Below are positions 45,689 through 45,741 of a DNA stretch of 45,741 nucleotides, piece after piece (positions within the stretch are counted from its first letter, which is position 1; every line of letters starts with the position of its first letter). The DNA lies in assembly GCF_001435195.1 (NCBI RefSeq), contig NZ_AZFQ01000052.1, positions 7,095-52,835 of the forward strand. Reading direction: 5' to 3'. The DNA is from Liquorilactobacillus satsumensis DSM 16230 = JCM 12392. GTDB lineage: Bacteria; Bacillota; Bacilli; Lactobacillales; Lactobacillaceae. Below the pieces are notes generated by a model. The model ran no database searches and was not told the origin of the DNA. It saw nothing but the letters and a program-made list of their open reading frames with translations. Made by a program: the position numbers and the translations under genes.

Positions 45689-45741
45689 GAGTGTGACATA
45701 AGTCGGGAAAATTTGAGTGCTAACTCGAAATTACGAACATA
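45689..45741. repeat. Long palindromic repeat copy E, cut by the window end
   Basis: GAGTGTGACATAAGTCGGGA to TTACGAACATA matches copy C in the same orientation. Only the first arm up to the centre is inside the window. Confidence 0.85.

Overview
The window is chromosomal DNA of a low-GC Gram-positive bacterium, most likely a Lactobacillaceae species of the former Lactobacillus group. The signs are strong AGGAGG-type ribosome binding sites with many TTG/GTG starts, the lipid II amidating pair MurT/GatD, Lactobacillales-type small proteins (DUF2969, DUF1146, DUF2316), a SUF cluster of the SufCDSUB type, and a proton-type F-ATPase operon without atpI. The species cannot be named from sequence alone. 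No tRNA, rRNA, CRISPR array or complete insertion sequence was recognised.

Layout. 1-3.9 kb: a phosphotransferase-family gene, a two-gene membrane/extracytoplasmic pair of unknown function, and upstream of it a folded, probably transcribed non-coding stretch. 4.1-4.8 kb: a lone GIY-YIG nuclease-like gene whose C-terminal part resembles a RAMA (modified-DNA reader) domain. 5.2-10.4 kb: sufC-sufD-sufS-sufU-sufB, making Fe-S clusters. 10.5-15.9 kb: an ArsC/Spx-like gene and an envelope block (rodA, DUF2969, yidD, mbl, murA, DUF1146). 16.3-22.7 kb: atpBEFHAGDC. 23.4-27.7 kb: upp, sua5, prmC, prfA, tdk. This order matches the conserved Firmicutes neighbourhood, but glyA is missing between sua5 and upp. 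27.9-30.0 kb: murT-gatD on the plus strand. 30.4-35.8 kb: HAD phosphatase, manA, a serine hydrolase, a histidine phosphatase, a small orphan gene and an MFS exporter. 36.2-40.5 kb: a beta-glucoside operon (bglG, bglP, bglA) with two LicT/BglG-type antiterminator-terminator sites. 40.7-45.7 kb: DUF2316, a small orphan, glnQ/glnP amino-acid ABC transporter, an L,D-transpeptidase and a TIM-barrel-like protein.

How the genes work together: most of the window is housekeeping. ATP synthase, Fe-S assembly, peptidoglycan precursor synthesis and elongation (MurA, RodA, Mbl, MurT/GatD, L,D-transpeptidase) and translation factors sit beside accessory sugar and glutamine uptake modules.

The most unusual content lies between genes. 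A long self-complementary repeat of about 120 bp occurs as six units at five sites (one site is a tandem pair, one is cut by the window end). At four sites it is paired with a 36-44 bp palindrome built on GGGGCTGTGACAAAAG. Diverged relatives of the short palindrome also stand alone at three more sites as terminator-like hairpins. One long unit overlaps the 5' end of what looks like a truncated gene upstream of atpB. The other points to check are the GIY-YIG/RAMA-like gene and the structured element at about 3.70-3.93 kb.
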